From: Flaccisagitta enflata
Taxonomy: Eukaryota > Chaetognatha > Sagittoidea > Aphragmophora
Length of the DNA: 64,000 bases
Assembly (NCBI GenBank): GCA_965153355.1
Contig: OZ231128.1
Coordinates: 38,750,001-38,814,000, forward strand
Reading direction: 5' to 3'
Shown here: positions 11,595 to 21,767 of the stretch, piece by piece
How positions within the stretch are numbered: the first letter of the stretch is position 1
How the letters are laid out: the number at the start of each line of letters is the position of its first letter
The notes under the pieces: model-generated
Databases searched by the model: none
Seen by the model: the letters and a program-made list of their open reading frames with translations, nothing else
Told to the model about the DNA's origin: nothing
Translations under genes and position numbers: made by a program

Positions 11595-11927
11595 CATTGT
11601 TCAGATGACTGCCTTTCCCTTGAATCAGCGTGTCACCTCCTCCTCCTCCTCCTCCCCCTCCTCCTCTGGAAGCGGCTCGCCGAAGCGTAAAGTCGACGTA
11701 AGCATCGAGGCCGTTGGTAGAAGGCGTCAATGAGGAGGGCAGAAGCGTGGAACCGGCCGTGGCAACGGAACCGTCCGTCGTCGACGCGAAGGACGGACTG
11801 AAGGGCACCGCGTGTGGCGTCTGTCCGTACTGATTCAACGGAGACAACGAACATCGACCGACGGAGGAACCCGTCAAGGACGTCAAGTGGTTGGAGGATG
11901 TTGACGAGGTTGTGGAGAAGAAATAAC
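11595..11927 (-). CDS. Cytoplasmic-tail exon of single-pass membrane protein gene
   Basis: A 333-bp exon between a CTCAGCAG 3' splice site and an AATG/GTAAGT 5' splice site, phase 1 at both ends. It encodes 110 residues beginning YFFSTTSSTSSNHLTS, rich in Ser, Thr and Pro, with a run of about ten Gly (from GGA-type repeats) after LRRAASR. This suits a disordered intracellular tail. The CAGCAG acceptor is a tandem NAGNAG site that could add or drop one Ala. The phase joins directly to the transmembrane exon at 20576. Motifs such as AYVDF might be signalling sites, but that is speculation. Confidence 0.62.
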
Positions 11928-11935
11928 CTGCTGAG

Positions 11936-11943
<8 letters not shown>

Positions 11944-12028
<85 letters not shown>

Positions 12029-12034
12029 AGAGAC

Positions 12035-12103
<69 letters not shown>

Positions 12104-12115
12104 GTGATGACGGTG
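11944..12115. repeat. (GA)n followed by (ATG)n microsatellites
   Basis: (GA)n at 11944-12022 and (ATG)n at 12035-12100. On the minus strand the first is (TC)n lying directly upstream of the splice acceptor at 11927. Confidence 0.95.
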
Positions 12116-12232
12116 ATGACGACATTATCCTACGAGCTGTATCACGTGCACCAATAGAACGAGAAGATTAGTGTGGGGCTAGTGAAAGCGAATTTATGAT
12201 ACGAATTGTGTTTCCTTGGAAACTTGTATTTG

Positions 12233-12477
12233 AACAAGGCAGGATACACGGCCAATAAGCAGTCGCTGGCAGGTGGGCAAGGGCAGTGATGCGGTTGGGC
12301 AGATATAGGGCAGGGGATGTATTGTAGCTCGGCAGGGGCAGTAGGACTCAGAAATCACTTTTTCAGTCGACTCGCATCATCCAAATTTCGCGTTACGCAC
12401 GGACCTAGTCGGACCTACGTACCTACCAAGGGACACACCCTCTTATAGAATCGCTTAGTCAGGTGTGCTTTTTTTTT
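12233..12477 (+). mobile_element. Degenerate type A element
   Basis: The 5' end AACAAGGCAGGATACACGGC is followed by CAGTCGCTGGCAGGTGGGCA, the type A subterminal block. The 3' part keeps CACCCTCTTATAGAATCGC, but its hairpin and microsatellite core are eroded. Confidence 0.55.
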
Positions 12478-12549
12478 ACTTCTGAGTAGCGCACAATTTC
12501 CCGTGAGATCTTCCAACTTGTCTGTATACCATATTCTTATCAAAAAGGC

Positions 12550-12758
12550 TGGTTACCGTGAAGGCAAAGAATTCGAAGTCACAGATGGGTGGGTAGGGGC
12601 ATTCCACCCTCCCTCCGTTTCCAGCACAAGCACACAAAAAACTCCTAATTCGCTCGTTTTTTTTCACATTTCGACTATGAACAGACCTACAGATTGAAGG
12701 ACCCACAGGCGAATTAACGGACAAAGTCTTTTATAGAGTCTCTAGTCCGCGACTAAAA
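12550..12758 (+). mobile_element. Degenerate hairpin-ended element (A/B-like)
   Basis: The 3' end is clear: ACGGACAAAGTCTTTTATAG, then a damaged hairpin ending TCCGCGACTAAAAA. The 5' part contains GATGGGTGGGTAGGGGCA, as in type B. The exact 5' limit is not resolved. Confidence 0.5.
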
Positions 12759-13137
12759 ATAGCAGGGGGACTGCGGAGCCCCAAAGGGGTAAATAAGAGA
12801 GATACACCACCCAGTAGGCGACCAATGTCTGGTGGAACATCCCTCTCAACAATCTGAAACGTCAGATGGACTTAAAAATGTTGAAAAAATCGCCCTCATC
12901 CAGCATCTTTCTCATCTATGTGAATTATCGAAATTCTTATTAAAATTGCTACATTTTTAGGGCTTTTTGCCACAAAAAGTTTTAATTCCTGATCACTTTC
13001 AACAATACCAAGTGTTTTTTATGTGATTGCTGATATGGAATGTAACAGGTGATTGATTAATAAAACAAAACTCAAAATTGCTGCAAGTTGCTGCAAGTTA
13101 CAGCATGTTGCTGCAGGCAACATGGTAATTTAAGCCA

Positions 13138-13342
13138 AACAAGGGTGGATACACGGCCATCCAAGTCATGTGCGGGAGGGCAGGGGCCGTAATTGAAGTC
13201 AATTGATCATTTGGGCAGGAGCAGTGAGGCCAGAGACCGCAAAAAACAAAAAAAGTAAAGGGTGACAGACCAACAAGTGGACCAACAGACGGACCTACGG
13301 ACCAACAAAGCGGGGCGTAGTAGCGTAGCACGTGACAAAAAA
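13138..13342 (+). mobile_element. Type A hairpin-ended element
   Basis: AACAAGGGTGGATACACGGC at the 5' end, then GGGCAGGGGC, GAGGCCAGAGACCGCAAAAA, a (ACCA/ACGG)n core, and CAAAGCGGGG followed by a slightly damaged GTAGCGTAGCACGTGAC hairpin and AAAAAA. Confidence 0.75.
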
Positions 13343-13563
13343 TGTTGCAAATCTGAGAACACATTGATAGGCAATTGAGTCTTTAGTTTTAAACTAGCAA
13401 CTCTATAAGGAGCTTTGCCCAACAATGCTGAAAAAGCTAATGGTATAAGACCAGCCAGCAGACCAACCAACCAACATAGCGGGTTATTGAGTTGTGGTGT
13501 AGCATGCGACTACAAATTGCGTATGTTCAAAAATATACATCACCGTTTTCTATCATGTTCATT

Positions 13564-13771
13564 CAGTGGTGAATATAGTTCCATGACCTTTGATTTATTC
13601 CCCCCCCCCACCTTTGATTTTCGTCCCTGAGACTCATCCTGTTGCATCATCAAATCTCTGACTTTCTATGATAAAGCAATAAAACTATGTTTAAAAATTA
13701 AATAGTGTTAAATTGTGTTTTACTAATCAGGTTTTTTGACTCGTTACCGCCAAAATTTTCTTTCATTCTCT
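13564..13771 (-). mobile_element. Truncated hAT-like MITE (CAGG..GTATA type)
   Basis: It keeps the CCTTTGATTTATTCCCCCCC and TTTGATTTTCGTCC blocks and the AATAGTGTTAAATTGTGTTT centre seen at 10598 and 29294. The far terminus is lost. Confidence 0.55.
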
Positions 13772-13808
13772 TTTGGCGGTCCGTCGGTTGGTTTGTCAGT
13801 TGGTCCCC

Positions 13809-14672
13809 TTTTTGAGCAGCAGTTGATGACCAAAGCTTTCACACATATGGGGAATTTTTTCCTTTTTGGGCAGCGGCCCCGAAGGGGACGAAGTCCTGTA
13901 GAACACAGGGGGACTTTTGTTCTCCCGTTTGTTCGTTTGTTCATTTGTTTGTTTGTTCCTCCCCCCATCAGGCCCCTCAGGCCTCAAATCTGGCCTCTGA
14001 GACCTCAGATTTGGCCTCTCAGGCCTCAAATCCAACTTCTCAGGCCTCAAACCTGGCCTCTCAGGTCTCAAATTAGGCTTTTCTGGCTTCAAATTTGAAT
14101 TCTCAGGTCTCAAACCTGGCCTCAAACCTGGCCTCTCAGGCCTCAAGTCAGCTATCTGAGCCTCAATTCATTTCTCTCAGGCTTCATTTTAGTCCTCTGA
14201 CCTTTCAAGCCTTCATCCAGCTCTATTAAACTTCAAGTTAGCCCTCTCAAGCTTCCGATTGGCATTATAAGGCCTTACATCAGCCCTCTAAGACCTCAGT
14301 TTAGGCTCTTGAAGGCCTTCAGTCAGCCCTCTATAGCATCTCATTCACTTCTTCAGGCAGGACGAACGAAAGTCCCCCTGTGTTCTACAGGACTTTGTGC
14401 CCTTCGGGGCTGCTGCCCTGCTCCCCCTCACTCAAATTTACATTCACTCAAAGGAGGGCAACGGGTATCACTGACCACATATTGCCCTTGGGCGACCTGT
14501 TCTTCATTGTACCAGACGTACCACCCCTCCAGGCTGAGATATGGGCCTGGAGACTTGGGGGAGGGGGGGGGGTGCGGAAGAGAAGAATAAGGAAAAAATT
14601 CCCCATATGTATGGAAGCATAGATTATCAACGCCTTTGGAGCTGCTGCAAACCGACCAATGAATGGACAGAC
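13809..14672. mobile_element. Type G inverted-repeat element with a type F insert
   Basis: The left arm 13809-13861 (GAGCAGCAGTTGATGACC and TTTCACACATATGGGG) is inverted relative to the right arm 14592-14672 (CCCCATATGTATGGAAGCA and GCTGCTGC). The same arm pair bounds the block at 41585-43710. Between the arms lies a complete type F element plus a short G-rich remnant of the G interior. Confidence 0.65.
13862..14512 (-). mobile_element. Type F element nested in type G
   Basis: Reversed termini are intact: TTTTTGGGCAGCGGCCCCGA on the left and GCCCTTGGGCGACCTGTT on the right. Inside these lies the inverted pair around GTCCTGTAGAACACAGGGGG (13890) and its complement (14378), then a (GTTT/GTTC)n tract, then about 370 bp of CTCAGGCCTCAAAT tandem repeats. 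Confidence 0.8.
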
Positions 14673-14892
14673 AGTGGTGTATACCGTTGCGTAGCACATG
14701 ACTAAAACCCATCATACTGAGAACAAGCCTCTCATCTTATTATGTTTTTTTGTCAAATCCCCTGGTATTCATCCCTTTGCACCTTTTTATCTACAGATGA
14801 AACCAATGACAGACTCACTTAACTGATAAAAGAGTTGCATAGCCTAAAAATGGCACTGACCTAAATTTTTAGGTCGGATGTTCCTACTCAAG

Positions 14893-15142
14893 AACAAGCT
14901 CAATTGGGCGCTAAACACTTATGACTTATATCAAGAGACACATGGACGAACAGACATATCAAATGACACAGTAGAAATGAGGCTCTCAAACCATGTTTGT
15001 TGATCCTTTTATCTAGTGTAGGATCTCACTGTGGCTAAAGAAAGCCAAGAAGTAGTTTTTACACAGGTGAAACGGACAGATGGAAGGCACCGACAAAACG
15101 GATCTCCTATTGAGATGCATTCCTGAAGGACGCATCTAAAAA
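14893..15142 (+). mobile_element. Degenerate type C element
   Basis: The 5' AACAAGCTCAATTGGGCGC keeps a weak version of the type C hairpin. The body matches the copies at 21390 and 62585 (ATGAGGCTCTCAAACCATGT, GGATCTCACTGTGGC). The 3' end is GGACGCATCTAAAAAG. Confidence 0.7.
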
Positions 15143-15186
15143 GATATAATCCTGATTGTAGCAACCTACAATGTTATTCAAATCTA

Positions 15187-15330
15187 TTTTTAGTCGCGTG
15201 CTACGCGACTCTACACCCCACTTTGTTAGTCTGTAGGTTGGTCTGTCAGTTGGTCAGTCAGTTAGTCGGTTTTGACTGACCTCAAATCTTGCCCCTGCCC
15301 ACCCACACATTAATGGGGAAGCGTTCTTGT
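15187..15330 (-). mobile_element. Type A element, 5' end eroded
   Basis: A perfect reversed 3' end (TTTTTAGTCGCGTGCTACGC), then CTCTACACCCCACTTTGTTA, a (GTCA/GTTG)n core, CTGACCTCAAATCTTGCCCC and TGCCCACCCACAC. The outermost 5' bases are lost. Confidence 0.7.
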
Positions 15331-16437
15331 TACATTGATTACAATTTCAGTTGAAGGCATTTTCTATCTGTTTGTCGGTCCGTCAATTGCCTGCCAGTCC
15401 ATTATGATTGCACAGGAATGTGTGAGTGTCTGGGTAGGGGGGGAAGTATATGCCCCTGTACTAATGTATGTTTGCTGCACAGGTTATGAAATAAAATGTC
15501 TCAAAGAGCTTGCCTTATGCTTCCCTGCGTCAATCTGTAGCAAGGGAAAAATATCCAATGCAGCTAACTTGCTGTAGCTTACAGCAGCTTGCAGCAAAAT
15601 AAAATGTTTTCCAGCAGACAATCAACAGGTTAAAACTGACTTTAATAGGATTTTTGACCAAATTTTCAAAAGCAATGAGAGCTGGAATGGTAAAATATCA
15701 CAAGGATCTTGCTTGCTTGCTGCAACTTACTGCGGCTTTTGGCACACTTACTGCAGCTTGCTGCAGCTTGTTACAAAGATAAAATATACCCAGTAGAAAT
15801 ATGTTACAAAGCTCTAACTGAGATCATTCAGTACATCACGTCCACTATATTGTGGTCTAGATCCTCTTTTTGATCAATTTTTTAAAATCTTTAGGACAAT
15901 TAGGACATTGCTGTAAACCAGAGAAGCTTCAGCAGCTTATTGCTGCAGTAAGGGCTTTGAAAAAGGTAAAATTTCCTAAGCAAGCATCAATTCACAAAAT
16001 AAAAGCTGCAATCACTGAAATCATTACCTTTAAATCAAGTTCTGCATTGCATTTTTCATCAAATTCTCAAACGATGGGAACTTGCTGTAATTAATCACTC
16101 AAAGTGCAGCAATTTGCAGCAACCGCTGTATTCTTGCATGTTTCACTGTCTTCTGCACACAGCTACACCAAACAGCATTACCAACTATCATTTATTGTTA
16201 CAACCAAAGCATTTATCATGTAACATGAGACTCAGAGGATCTAAGAGACATGACAAACTTGAGTTTTAGCCAAAAATTCTTAGGTCCTGTATAGATGACA
16301 AACATAGTGGGTGAGGGCGATTTTTTCAGCAACTTTGGGCATAGGAAATGATGCAGATCGTTCAAGATGTTACTCCACCAGAGTTTGGTCGCCTACTGGG
16401 AAAGAAATTGGTTCTCTCCCTTCCCTACTAAAAAGAA

Positions 16438-16530
16438 AACAAGCCCATCCGGGCAACTCGATGCATTAGTAGAAGAGGAAAGTAGTGAAAGGACGGACAG
16501 ACATACTTTTATAGAGATGCGATGATCTAA
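16438..16530 (+). mobile_element. Short type C element
   Basis: AACAAGCCCATCCGGGCAAC carries the type C 5' hairpin, followed by CGATGCATT. The 3' end is CTTTTATAGAGATGCGATGA then TCTAAATAAAA. The interior is deleted to about 40 bp. Confidence 0.6.
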
Positions 16531-16597
16531 ATAAAAAACAAAGGCATTACCCTAAGGTTTGAAAGGAAGGAAACATGCTCTCATACACTTTACCATA

Positions 16598-16603
<6 letters not shown>

Positions 16604-16670
<67 letters not shown>
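16604..16670. repeat. (CT)n microsatellite
   Basis: An uninterrupted run of CT. Confidence 0.97.
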
Positions 16671-16673
<3 letters not shown>

Positions 16674-17946
16674 ATATAGAGGCGTGTTACGTCCTTCCGT
16701 GTATTGAGAATGAAGTAAAAAGCTAATTTGCATATTACAGATACAAGTTTTCTTACTACATTTAAAACAAGCTAATGTCGTCTTTAAAATCTAACTCTAT
16801 TACGGGAAATATCTTAAAGTTTCACAGTGAAAATATGATTTTGTAGATAGTTTCAGTTACGTCACATTGATAATCATTGGTGAAGATTCTTATCAGTCTC
16901 AACTTCAATGTTTTTGATTAAGCATTGTATATTCGAGCCAATTAACTATGTGTTGCGTCTGTGTCTCGGTGACTGGGACCATTGTGGAACCTTCTGGATT
17001 ACCTTCCGGGGGCATTTTTGGATGGTGGGGGACCTATCCCGCCCAAAAATTATTGGTGCAGGTGAAGGTGAGAGGCTGGTGCAAAATGTCACAGCCTATA
17101 GTGGGCTTAAGTGAGGCTGAATTGGGCTTGCTTTGCATTCTCTTTTTCTGTTCTGCAGAAAAAATCTGAAGGGTCATCTTTAGCCAAACTTTTCCTGTCT
17201 GCCAGTCTTAATTCTAAACCAGAGTACCAATAAAGGCGGCTAATCGCTGTAGGAAAAAGTTGTAAATGCTGAGAGAGAGAAAGAGAAAGAGAGATGGAAA
17301 GAGAAAGAGAGAGACAGAGATAGACACAGAGATAGATAAACAGGCCAGTTGTTCATATTGATCTTCGGGAAAATGCAAAAAATAAGGACATTTAAAAAAT
17401 TATAACTAAAGAATTATGAATTACATAAGATTTTGCTTGGCATCATCTGAAAGAGCAAAATTAGCTCTTTCTTAGCTATCAATTTTATGCGTGGTCTTGT
17501 TTCACCCGATGAATGCATCAACTTCCTAAAACGATGCAAAAATGTATTGGAAAACAGTTTTCCTCTGCAGGTATAAAAAAATCGAAGAATCTTCGAAACT
17601 TCGACTTCCCAAATAATTGGATAGGAGGCAAAGTTGGATTTACTCTTTTTGTTTTGAACAGAATAATGCATTATCAGCAGTGAACATCTCAAAGAAAAAA
17701 GTAAACATACTAGACAGATATGAATAAGTTGTGTAATTCAAAATTCACACTAAAAGACACATGCACACAGTAACATGGACCACTTGAACCAACCTTTGAA
17801 AAAGTGATAAGACAGTTTCCTAAGTTGGCCAAAAAAAAAAGGAGATATTCAAACCCCATTAAGGCTGACGGCACGCATGCTCGTCATTACTCAGAGTGAG
17901 GGCGCAGTCAAAACAGATGGGAAAAGGTGGAGGAAAGTGCTCACAA

Positions 17947-17948
<2 letters not shown>
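16671..17948. other. Gene-free spacer
   Basis: Mixed unique-looking sequence with a short impure GAGAAAGA tract at 17270-17335. The open frames here have no splice-site support or recognisable composition. Confidence 0.35.
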
Positions 17949-18009
<61 letters not shown>

Positions 18010-18045
18010 GACAGACAGACAGACGGACAGACGGACAGAGACTCA
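17949..18045. repeat. (GA)n then (CAGA)n microsatellite
   Basis: GA units pass into CAGA and ending CGGA units. Confidence 0.95.
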
Positions 18046-18469
18046 AAAAGATAGGAGAGACAGGGACGTAGAAAGGAGAGCTTAGAACTCGGAAAAACAA
18101 GGGCGTTCAGCCGTATATACTCTAGACACCATGTAAACAAGTGGTTTGGGAGCCTTACTCGCGTTTGCCTTTTACATGCTTACCGATCAAACAGACTTGG
18201 CATGAACTCACTCCGGGAAGGCACAACTCGGAAACGAGGCCATGTACAAACATTCGTTGGATGATAATGAGTCATGTTTACTTTTTCTTGTATTTATCTT
18301 ACTTATTTTCTGTTGACATTTTGTTTCTACTTAAGAGTTGCAGCTCGTAATTCCATCGGTAAGATGGGAACGAAGAAAAGTAAGACACGACCAGTTCTAT
18401 GCTATTTGTGTAATGTTGATAAGTTAGCAGTTACCTACGTTGTCAAAGTGGAGAACTCCTCAGGGGGCG

Positions 18470-18655
18470 TTTCTAGTCAAAGACGATCGCGTTTTGAAAG
18501 GGCCACTCGGTCGCTTGCTACGTTCGTTCGCTCGCGCCGTTCACGGGCTCGCTCACTGACTTCGCTCACTCCCTCGTGGGACAGTTGAAATTCTTGAATA
18601 TGTGTTTCACGGGAACAAACGCGTTTTTGTTGCTCACAAGAAACACGCCCTCACT
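18470..18655 (-). repeat. Interspersed GAGCGAAGTGAG-type repeat, copy 1
   Basis: CGCTCACTGACTTCGCTCAC, AAATTCTTGAATATGTGTTT and AGAAACACGCCCT are the reverse complement of blocks at 29997-30200. The dyad-rich segment made of CGCTCGC/GCGAGC words is conserved between the copies. Confidence 0.65.
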
Positions 18656-18689
18656 GTGGTTGTGCTCTTGTTTTATTTAACGAATCTAT

Positions 18690-18840
18690 AACTGCAACCT
18701 TACCCCTAACCCTACCCTAGCCCTAGCCCCACCCCTAAAACTAACATGACCTCTGACTCAACCCCTAACCTTAAACCCACCCCTATCCCTTACCCGACCC
18801 CTAACCCTTACGTAAACCCCAGGCAAAACCCACCCGCGCG
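18690..18840. repeat. Degenerate CCCTAA-like repeats
   Basis: CCCCTAACCCTA-type words in one orientation, too irregular to be an active telomere tract. Confidence 0.6.
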
Positions 18841-19086
18841 AAAGTATTGTTCAGCCGAAAGACAAAAGACCAATTTTTCTTTCTCCTCCTAGACCGACCG
18901 ACCGACCGGAACGTAGTGTGTAGCGTCGAGTAAATGTTACTTAAAAGGCACGCGAAAGGAGAAGAAAAAATTTCGAGGAATGAACAAGGAAAAAAGTCTA
19001 GGATATATCAAATGTCAAAAAGGCAACATTTTTGCCGGAAATGAGGTTTTGATGACTCTTACACGAACTCAAACTCAAACCTCCGA

Positions 19087-19173
19087 CCACCAACCAACCA
19101 ACCAACCAACCAACCAACCAACCAACCAACCAACCAACCAACCAACCAACCAACCAACCAACCAACCAACCAA
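19087..19173. repeat. (AACC)n tetranucleotide microsatellite
   Basis: About 21 AACC units. The motif is of the kind used as cores in type A-E elements, but no hairpin terminus was identified beside it. Confidence 0.9.
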
Positions 19174-19411
19174 CCAGAATAGCGTCGATTTGATTCCAAT
19201 AGGAAGGGCCAACCAATTCCCTCCACGACCCTGCTCATACCCCATTCTTGATCTATCGACTCTATGTCAGCACCACCGTCAATCAACCATGTGAAAAACT
19301 GAACCGACTGAACAAACTTAAGTTAGGTGCATCGCTTACGTTGAAGCGTCGGCGACAAGAGGATAAGATGTATGGTTGAACAACCTGCTGTGTGCTTTCA
19401 GAATGAAATAG

Positions 19412-19580
19412 CAGCCCAAAGGCAGTGGGTGGTCAGCGGTACCCATGCCCTGCTTGAGTAGTGTGTGATTTAAGTTGAGGAGGAGCAGGGCAACGTCCCC
19501 GACCGAAGGAGACAAAGTCCTGTAGAGCAGGGGGAATCTGTCTGTCCGTCGGTCCATCCGTCCGTCCGTCCGTCCGTCCA
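19412..19580 (+). mobile_element. Partial type F/G 5' region
   Basis: GTGGTCAGCGGTACCCATGC, CCTGCTTGAG, GAGCAGGGCAACGTCCC and GACAAAGTCCTGTAGAGCA lead into a (GTCC)n tract. These are the first blocks of the F/G family; the rest is absent. Confidence 0.5.
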
Positions 19581-19914
19581 CAATCTCCGTCAATTCATCC
19601 TGCTCCCGAGGTCTATCATTTTGGCCACTTAAACCTATATTGTGGCCCCCAATACCTAAATTCTGAACCCTTCCTGTTTTGGCATTTGGCATTTTGGCCA
19701 ACATATGAAGTCAAGAGAATAAGTCAAAGTGACATAGCAATTGTTGGCAAATTTCCCTGACAGTCTCCTTCCGGTCTTCTTGCGGGGTTGTTCCCTCGAA
19801 TGTCATAAAACCGCATTTCATATTCACCGGGAACAATTCCAAAAGGCTTTGAACTTATCCAGGAAAAAAAACCACCTATACTTCGATAAAGAATTGCTTA
19901 CAAGTTCACTCATT

Positions 19915-20090
19915 TTTAGACGCGTGCAAGCGACTCTAAAACCTGCTATGTCCGTCGGTCGGTCGGTCGGTCGGTCGGTCGGCCCGTTCGACCGTCAGTC
20001 GCCGTTTGCTTTTTTTGGGCGTCCTTTACATTAGCGCTCCCGCCCAAATGCTTGGGTTAGCCGTGAATCCGGCCTCGTTTTAAAAATAAT
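19915..20090 (-). mobile_element. Type A hairpin-ended element
   Basis: Reversed 3' end TTTTTAGACGCGTGCAAGCGA, then CTCTAAAACCTGCTATGTCC, a (GGTC)n core, and the reversed 5' end ending GTGAATCCGGCCTCGTTTT. Confidence 0.7.
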
Positions 20091-20354
20091 TTGCCCCTCT
20101 CTTAGGTCTGTTGCCAGAAAAAGCTTATGCCATTTAACGAAGATTTACAAACTTTGCAACCAGAAGCGCCACGAAGATGCCCCAAGACATTAAGGAAACG
20201 CGTTTTTCGCATTATCTTCAAAATGTTCTTTACACTCAACGCATGGAGCTCACCTAAACGCTACCGAAGGACGAGGACGAGGACGACGATAACAAAGATT
20301 ACATGGATGACGAAAAACACGGGCACAAAAACAACCAGTTAAGGTAACAAGAAA

Positions 20355-20551
<197 letters not shown>

Positions 20552-20575
20552 CCATACCAGGTTTATCTCACTTAC

Positions 20576-20728
20576 CTTTACGGTACAAGACGAGAATAAT
20601 GACGAGAGAGATGAGAACGAGGATGAGCGTCCCGGCGCCGGTCAAAACCCACGCCATCCGCGACAACGCCAAATGAGATGCGTCTGCCGACGAAGACGAC
20701 GGCGCAGATGGCCACAGATAGTCACCAT
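20576..20728 (-). CDS. Transmembrane exon of single-pass membrane protein gene
   Basis: A 153-bp exon between TTTTTTCAACAG and AAAG/GTAAGT, phase 1 on both sides. It encodes GDYLWPSAPSSSSADAS, a short juxtamembrane linker, then a transmembrane helix starting about MAWVLTGAGTLILVL and closing IILVL, and a YRK stop-transfer. This is a typical type I membrane-spanning exon: linker outside, helix, basic residues inside. It joins in phase to the tail exon at 11595. The ectodomain family is unknown; adhesion or guidance receptors often have this exon plan, but no homology was established. Confidence 0.65.
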
Positions 20729-21000
20729 CTGTTGAAAAAAGGAAGTCGATCAGGAAGACAAAAATGGCGTCAGATAGTCACCATCTGTAGGTAAGTAGGA
20801 ACGCGATTTGAAAATGATTGTGAAGATGTCCATAGATAGTCACCATCTGTTAAAAAGTAGGAACGCCATTTGAAAATGTAGAAAAGAGGAAAACTGAAGA
20901 TGAAGGCAAAAGTGGCAACAGATATTCACCATCTGTAGGAAAGCAGGAACGCAATTTTAAAATGATAGTGCAAATGGCCACAGATAGTCACCATCTGTTG
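20714..21000 (-). repeat. Five tandem copies of an exon-start/splice-acceptor segment
   Basis: ACAGATAGTCACCATCTGT-like blocks lie at 20714, 20770, 20832, 20918 and 20979. Read on the minus strand, each gives a pyrimidine-rich stretch, ACAG, then ATGGTGACTATCTG. The copy at 20714 is the acceptor of the transmembrane exon; the others repeat the acceptor and the first coding bases with partial decay. Confidence 0.75.
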
Positions 21001-21389
21001 AGAAGGAGCAATGCAATGAAAAGGCTGATAAACGACGACGCAATTAGGATGCAGATGATGTTAGATCGATGCATTTATGCATTCAAGGCATTTTATGCAT
21101 TTATTCTCCGACGCGAACACACATATTCAAAGTATTTACCTTAACCTTCCTTTGCGCTAAAACCCTCATCAACTTTGGGAAATCGTTCTCTTTGTTAAGC
21201 CAGACTTATGGGAAATACCTCACGCCGCGCCCTGGCAGGTCGAACAACCATGAATAAAACAAAGGCGCCGCGGAAACAATCGCACAGTTTGCGAGAAAAG
21301 ATAAAAGAAAGATCTCGCTCAACATAACCAGCACAACTTCATCATGAATTCTAAAATGCGACCACAGTCCTAACATGTAAGTACCAAAA

Positions 21390-21667
21390 AACAAGCCCGA
21401 CCGGGCAAAGATGCGTCCGGACTGTGTCCTCGTGTGTATTGAATTTGGCGCTAAACATGTGACATAAATGGAGAGACAAATGGACGAACAGACAGATGAA
21501 ACTACTGAGTAGTAGAAGAGGCTCACAAAAAACGTTTGTCTATCGCTTGATTTAGTATAGGAAAAAAAAAGAGACGGTTTTTGCACAAGTGTAACGGATG
21601 GACGGACGGATGGACGGACGGACAGACCATCTTATGAAGATACGTTCCTGACGGACGCATCCAAAAA
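21390..21667 (+). mobile_element. Type C hairpin-ended element
   Basis: AACAAGCCCGACCGGGCAAA with its GCCCG/CGGGC hairpin, subterminal AGATGCGTCCGG, the conserved body, a (GGAC)n core, and GACGGACGCATCCAAAAAG. The 3' hairpin's left arm has drifted. Confidence 0.8.
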
Positions 21668-21767
21668 GTTTTTTTTTCTTGTATCTAAAGGTAAAAGTCG
21701 CAAAAGCGTCAGATGGACAGCGGTACACATTGCCCCTAGGTCAGTGTAAGATCGTTAATGGCAGCTG

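Larger units (their letters stand above)
12795..16412. repeat. Composite inverted-repeat block with nested elements
   Basis: The arms at about 12795-12905 and 16300-16412 are inverted relative to each other (shared TGAGGGCGATTTTTTCA and GGTCGCCTACTGGG blocks). Just inside both arms lie degenerate CTGCAGC/TTGCTGCAAG repeats (13080-13115; 15555-16130). The interior carries later insertions: type A at 13138, a hAT-like fragment at 13564, the G/F nest at 13809, type C at 14893 and type A at 15187. No transposase frame was seen. Confidence 0.55.

Noticed and set aside
20271-20343. Acidic plus-strand exon (DEDEDDDNKDYMDDEKHGH) followed by GTAACA
   Set aside because: No convincing acceptor lies upstream, and it overlaps the intron start of the better-supported minus-strand gene.
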